Made by a program: the position numbers and the translations under genes. Positions 59,487-64,000 of a DNA stretch of 64,000 bases are shown one piece after another (positions within the stretch are counted from its first letter, which is position 1; each line of letters starts with the position of its first letter). Source of the DNA: Pseudomonadota bacterium (GTDB taxonomy: Bacteria > Pseudomonadota > Gammaproteobacteria > Pseudomonadales > Pseudohongiellaceae); NCBI GenBank assembly GCA_027621405.1, contig JAQCBT010000006.1, forward strand, positions 122,959 to 186,958. The letters run 5' to 3'. A model generated the notes under the pieces. The model worked only from the letters and a program-made list of their open reading frames with translations, had not been told where the DNA came from and searched no databases.

Positions 59487-59655
59487 AAATACTGCTCCTT
59501 TTTTGGCTAGTGCTGCGTAGCCGCTACAATCAACCCACTTCCAGAAAAGGGAACTGGCGGTCTGTGTCAGCTTAGCCGAAGAAGATCTATTGCTACGTGA
59601 AACGCACTACACAGAATACGCGTTCACGCAGTGGATTCAAGCCGGGAAAAGAAAA

Positions 59656-59683
59656 GAGCCTTCTTCCCGAGGATCGAAGGCTC
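59656..59683 (-). terminator. Hairpin, probable terminator
   Basis: GAGCCTTC...GAAGGCTC perfect 8-bp stem; minus strand followed by TTTTCTTTT. Confidence 0.5.
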
Positions 59684-60038
59684 AATAGGGAGAGACCTCA
59701 CTCTTGGTCCAAGAGAACAGGAAATCTGATGCCGACAGACAGGCAACTCACACATTTAAGATTTAGAGTGTATTACCTTTCGACAGGTCAATCTCCAGAC
59801 TGGGCCGTTCACCATCGTCACTACTATCAACTCTCAATGCCTATGCCGCACAGCGATTGTCATTTACCAAGGAAATAGGACGCATTTCCATCACCACAAA
59901 CCTGTGGATATTCCTGCGTACAGGCGCTGGAGAGCGATCAATGAGTTTGGCCTGTAACATGGGATGATTGCTTATCCCACAATCACAGACTTCTCCCTGA
60001 ATGATCTTGTGGAGCGCGGATGGCATCGAGCGAGTCCG

Positions 60039-60527
60039 TCAGAACGAAAGTCCCATAGCAATCCCCGCCACCAGGGCATTCTCATGATGCTCGTGGTAGT
60101 CCCAATGCATCTGCGGAGACAGGGTGAAGCTATCGAACTCGAACTCGTACAGCAGGCCAACCCGCGAGACGAAGATGCTGTGCTTGTGAGCGATCTCGAC
60201 ACCCGGGCCCAATTGCATGGCCAGCCCCTTGTACAGGTGAACATCCGCCACGGCTAGTGCGGTAGTGGCATCAAGACCATCGTAGGCATGTTCGAGCACG
60301 ACACCCAAACCCAGTAACTGACTGACCCAGTATTCGTAATCGAGGCCAAGAGTCGAATAGTCACCATGCCCACGCATGTGGGTATCCGCCGCCAGAAGTG
60401 AGAGATGGTGAGGCGCATGAAACCCTTCTGTAGAAGCTGGCATCGCATGCGAATCTGCATTGACAGCCGAAACCGATAGCAGTGATGCTGTCAGCATGAC
60501 CATGAATTGAAGTGTATTTTTAAACAC
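60039..60527 (-). CDS. Exported small beta-barrel-like hypothetical protein
   Basis: 162 aa with signal peptide and amphipathic beta pattern. Confidence 0.55.
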   Translation of the reverse strand: MFKNTLQFMVMLTASLLSVSAVNADSHAMPASTEGFHAPHHLSLLAADTHMRGHGDYSTLGLDYEYWVSQLLGLGVVLEHAYDGLDATTALAVADVHLYKGLAMQLGPGVEIAHKHSIFVSRVGLLYEFEFDSFTLSPQMHWDYHEHHENALVAGIAMGLSF

Positions 60528-60743
60528 GTCTAGTATTCCTTTTCAGATAAGGTGAAACAGCGCTCAAGCAGGTTTCCTGTCAATTATAGCCTAACATTCC
60601 AGAGCATTCGTCAATGGAAAATCCAGCAAGACGTAACGATTCCTTGCTTCTTCAACTTGCCGTCTGAGGAAATTGCCAGGAAGACTGGGCAAGCGAAATG
60701 CAGTATCTTCTTGTGCATTATCAGCTAGCTGGAATCAAGCCCC

Positions 60744-61217
60744 ATGCTAAAGAACACTATTCGAACTGCCATAGCCCTGCTTCTGGTGTTGAGCAGCATC
60801 ATGGTCAGCCAAGCTCAGGGAGACTCAACCATGCCCGACAACGCACAAATAATCAGGGAATTCATTGCCGCCTGGTCACGCCTGGACCCGGAAGAGTTGG
60901 CAAGCTATTTCACTGAGGATGGCACATATCACAACATACCCGCCTCCGCCGTAAGCGGCCGCGACAATATTGCGCAATTTATCGCAGGCTTTACTCAATA
61001 CTGGCAATCCACGGACTGGGAAATTATCAGCCTGTTTGCCGAGGGTGACCTGGTGCTGGCCGAGCGTATCGACCATACCGTGGTGAATGGCAAGCCCGTA
61101 GACCTGCCTGCAGCCGGTGTGTTCGAGATGGAAAACGGCAAGATCAAGTTGTGGCGAGACTACTTTGACCTCGCCACTTACACCGAGGCTCTCACCGCCG
61201 CGCTACAGGGTCAATAG
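60744..61217 (+). CDS. Exported limonene-epoxide hydrolase/SnoaL-like protein
   Basis: 157 aa; 'IIREFIAAWSRLDPEELASYFTEDGTYHNIPASAVSGRDNIAQFIAGF...VFEMENGKIKLWRDYFD'. Confidence 0.85.
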   Translation: MLKNTIRTAIALLLVLSSIMVSQAQGDSTMPDNAQIIREFIAAWSRLDPEELASYFTEDGTYHNIPASAVSGRDNIAQFIAGFTQYWQSTDWEIISLFAEGDLVLAERIDHTVVNGKPVDLPAAGVFEMENGKIKLWRDYFDLATYTEALTAALQGQ

Positions 61218-61267
61218 TTCACGCGCCATATCGCCACAGCTGACAGAGTTCTCCCCGGCCGCCCGGC

Positions 61268-62635
61268 TCAGGCCACACATACGGTCTTCACGTTGACGAA
61301 TTCGTGCATGCCAAAATGGCTCAACTCCCGGCCATAGCCGGATTCGCCGATACCGCCGAAGGGAAGCCTGGCGTCAGACTTGACGAAGTCGTTCACGAAA
61401 CAGGCACCTGCCTTGATGCGCTTTGTGGCGATCTCTTCGCCGCGGGCGAGATCTTCGGTAAACACACCCGCTCCCAGGCCAAACTCCGTGTCATTGGCGA
61501 TACGGATCGCATCCTCTTCATCTTCCGCTTCTATAATCGCCGCTACCGGGCCGAACAGTTCTTCCTCATAGGCTGGCATGCCGGGCTTCACATTCGTTAG
61601 CACAGTGGGCGGGTAATAGGCACCCTTCATGTCGGGAATCTCTCCACCGAGCAAGAGGTTAGCGCCCTTCTCGACCGACTGCAGCACCTGCTTGTGCAAT
61701 TCATCCCGCAGGTCCATGCGCGCCTGTGGGCCGATCTCGTTGCTGCGATCTGTCGGGTCGCCCATCTTCTTTGACTTCATGGCAGCCACAAATTTTTCGG
61801 TAAATTCTCCGATTACGGACTTGTCGACTATGAAGCGCTTGGCTGCGATACAGCTCTGGCCAGCGTTGAGCAGGCGGCTGGTAACACATACCTGCACTGC
61901 CTTGTCGATATCGGCATCGGCCAGTATCACATAGGGGTCACTACCGCCCAGTTCCAATACTGACTTCTTGATCATTTCGCCAGCCTTGCCACCGACAGCC
62001 TTGCCGGCGCCGGTGCTGCCTGTGAGAGTCACAGCCTTTATATGGGGATTCTCAATAACATCACTCACCATCTCATTCCCGATCAGCAAGGTACGGAATG
62101 CGTTTTCTGGAAAACCCGCCTGTAGAAATATTTCTTCAATTGCCAGGGCGCTACCGCAGACATTGCTGGCGTGCTTGAGAATGCCTCCGTTGCCAGCCAT
62201 CAAGGCCGGGCAGGCGAAGCGAAACACCTGCCAGTAGGGAAAGTTCCAGGGCATGACAGCAAATACCACCCCGAGCGGGCGGTAGGAAACCTTGCTGACC
62301 GAGTAGCTGGTTTCCACCATCTCATCCTGCAGGAATTTCTCTGCGTTGAGCGCGTAGTATTCACATGCCGAGGCACACTTCTCGATCTCCGCCTCTCCAC
62401 CCGCAAGGTTCTTGCCCATTTCTTCGCACATCAAGGCCGCCAGTTCCTGCTTGCGCGAAAGCAGTACTTCTCCCGCCTTGAGCATCAGTGCCGAGCGTTC
62501 AGCAAATGATGTCTGCTGCCAGGCCTCATTGGCGATTGCGGCCTTCTCGATGATGTCGGCTACCTGTTCGGCGCTCATTGCGTCATAGCTGCGTACCACT
62601 TCCCCGGTGGCAGGATTGATGGTTTCCATCTTCAT
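61268..62635 (-). CDS. NAD(P)-dependent aldehyde dehydrogenase (succinate-semialdehyde dehydrogenase-like)
   Basis: 455 aa; 'VLELGGSDPYVILADADIDKAVQVCVTSRLLNAGQSCIAAKRFIV'. Confidence 0.93.
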   Translation of the reverse strand: MKMETINPATGEVVRSYDAMSAEQVADIIEKAAIANEAWQQTSFAERSALMLKAGEVLLSRKQELAALMCEEMGKNLAGGEAEIEKCASACEYYALNAEKFLQDEMVETSYSVSKVSYRPLGVVFAVMPWNFPYWQVFRFACPALMAGNGGILKHASNVCGSALAIEEIFLQAGFPENAFRTLLIGNEMVSDVIENPHIKAVTLTGSTGAGKAVGGKAGEMIKKSVLELGGSDPYVILADADIDKAVQVCVTSRLLNAGQSCIAAKRFIVDKSVIGEFTEKFVAAMKSKKMGDPTDRSNEIGPQARMDLRDELHKQVLQSVEKGANLLLGGEIPDMKGAYYPPTVLTNVKPGMPAYEEELFGPVAAIIEAEDEEDAIRIANDTEFGLGAGVFTEDLARGEEIATKRIKAGACFVNDFVKSDARLPFGGIGESGYGRELSHFGMHEFVNVKTVCVA

Positions 62636-62718
62636 ATTTTCGTCTCCATAATCTTTTAGGGTCTCGTGGAACCCCTGTGCCTGTCCTGGACGCGAATTCG
62701 TCCAGTCACAGTGTTTCC

Positions 62719-64000
62719 TCAGGCTATCCTGGCTTCGACAGGCGACATCTCCACAGCCGAGCCGATGCGATTGAGAATCTCATCGAGTTTCCGGCTGATC
62801 GCAGTGCAAATTCGAATTTGCTCGATGCGGGGCCAGGTTGAGTATTCCCCATCCGCAACCATAACCCGCGCCTCGTAGGATGTCGCCGCAGAAAGAATTG
62901 GTCCAAGGTGGGCATTCTTGCGATTAGGCAAAATGGTAATGTCGGCCGTGTACTCCTGGGTGAGGATTTCGAACAACATGCGCATATTCACATTCTGCGG
63001 GTGTGCTGACGGCATCAGCTCCATGGTCATGGGGTAAATGGCGCGTAACCACTCGCGGGCTGCCGATTGATAGATATTCACGAAACGCGACCAGGGGTCA
63101 CTGCTGTTCCGGTCTTGCAGCGCCCACAGCACCAGGGGATTGGTCTGGCTGCTGATGAAATGATTGACGCTGTACAGGCGCGACAGTCGACGGGTCGGCA
63201 GGTCGCTGGTTATGGATCCATCGATCCAGCGTCTTGATGGTACATAGGCTTTTTTGTTGCCATGGGAATCCCTGGCGGCGAGTTGTACCGCGGGAAAAAC
63301 GCCCGGCACGGCACAGGAAGCCAGAATCGCGTCCCGGATAAGCGCGTTGGGCGAGGTGATGGCGTTGAGAAGCCGCGAACGCTGCTTGAGCTCGGTGGGC
63401 GCCACCGATACGTTGATATAGCGCCCCGACTCTTCGAAAGACTCGGCGAAGGTCATGTCGGGCACGAGGTCGGCAATGAGGGATATCAGGTCTTGCAGCG
63501 GATCCGTTGGCTTTTTGTTGCTGAGATTTTCCGCGGCATTGATCACCTGGAAGGCATCGATTATCTCGCTGTTCGATAGGCGGTCCTTCAACAAGGCACC
63601 ATCGCAGGTGCCGATTATGCCGGCAATGATGGAACCGGCGCTGGCTCCGGACACGATATTGGGTATCAGGCCCTGTTCACTCAGGGCCTTGGCGACCCCG
63701 ATATGGAATGGGCCCTGGGAGCCGGCGCCGCTGAACATCAGCGCCGATCGGCCAAAACACAGGCTGGCGCGGCGGAACAGGTCAATCTTGTCCCGTGTCG
63801 ATATGTCGGATTCACTGGCCTCGGCAAGCTGCTCCAGGGCGGCCACGATTTCAAAAATATAATCGGTAATCAGCTTTTTGGTGCCAAATTCGCATTTTGT
63901 GTACAAATTTGGTGCACCCATGCCCCCCATTGACCTAGCCTGAAATTCCTGGTCCAGATCGAAAGTGGTAAAAAGCCAATATAGGAGATCTGAACCATGC
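62719..64000 (-). CDS. Patatin-like phospholipase (DUF3336-type N-terminus), 5' end beyond window
   Basis: 'LMFSGAGSQGPFHIGVAKALSEQGLIPNIVSGASAGSIIAGIIG' (GxSxG); frame remains open upstream of ATG 63930 as ..SDLLYWLFTTFDLDQEFQARSMGGMGAPNLYTKCEFGTKKLI to the edge. Confidence 0.88.
   Translation of the reverse strand, partial: HGSDLLYWLFTTFDLDQEFQARSMGGMGAPNLYTKCEFGTKKLITDYIFEIVAALEQLAEASESDISTRDKIDLFRRASLCFGRSALMFSGAGSQGPFHIGVAKALSEQGLIPNIVSGASAGSIIAGIIGTCDGALLKDRLSNSEIIDAFQVINAAENLSNKKPTDPLQDLISLIADLVPDMTFAESFEESGRYINVSVAPTELKQRSRLLNAITSPNALIRDAILASCAVPGVFPAVQLAARDSHGNKKAYVPSRRWIDGSITSDLPTRRLSRLYSVNHFISSQTNPLVLWALQDRNSSDPWSRFVNIYQSAAREWLRAIYPMTMELMPSAHPQNVNMRMLFEILTQEYTADITILPNRKNAHLGPILSAATSYEARVMVADGEYSTWPRIEQIRICTAISRKLDEILNRIGSAVEMSPVEARIA

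Noticed and set aside
59597-59878. 93-aa ORF as a gene
   Set aside because: Overlaps a terminator-like hairpin, no domain, atypical composition.

Overview
The left ~27 kb carries most of a phage-tail-like extracellular contractile injection system (eCIS; Afp/PVC/MAC class) on the minus strand. The structural genes run from a DUF4255 protein at ~15.65 kb to a large baseplate-associated ORF that leaves the window at base 1. In order they are: DUF4255, conserved unknown, sheath, two tube proteins, DUF5908-like, LysM tube protein, VgrG-like spike, PAAR tip, gp25, very large gpJ-like baseplate protein, fibre/adaptor-like protein, and the large baseplate-associated protein. Facing it is a BTAD/SARP-type regulator (15944..16729, +). 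The divergent intergenic region holds a run of CGTTT-like direct repeats in 11-bp phase, a plausible operator for that regulator. Next to it (16.8-26.8 kb) is a likely cargo island: a DUF4157 (eCIS_core) HExxH protein, a tandem pair of large paralogues with a YbjN/chaperone-like neighbour, and further small proteins. Most share a basic/Ser/Gln-rich N-terminus plus a motif resembling DNRxxAxAQRKLQ; one has a candidate Cys/His/Asp (papain/transglutaminase-like) catalytic region. The cargo island is followed by two oppositely oriented ~125-140 bp elements with a conserved core and dissimilar but self-complementary terminal arms. The rest (27-64 kb) is mostly ordinary gammaproteobacterial-type chromosome: YceI proteins, quinoprotein/beta-propeller proteins and c-type cytochromes, a YtrA-type ABC operon, a GH24-like lysozyme, MFS transporters, signalling proteins, polyP:AMP phosphotransferase, RecQ, FumC, an aldehyde dehydrogenase and a patatin-like protein running off the right edge. 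It also carries a family of dispersed palindromes related to GGGGTCAGAGYAAAAATA-AGTACT-GTATTTTTGCTCTGACCCC. No rRNA, tRNA or CRISPR array was recognised by eye. All family calls come from reading the sequence; no search was run.
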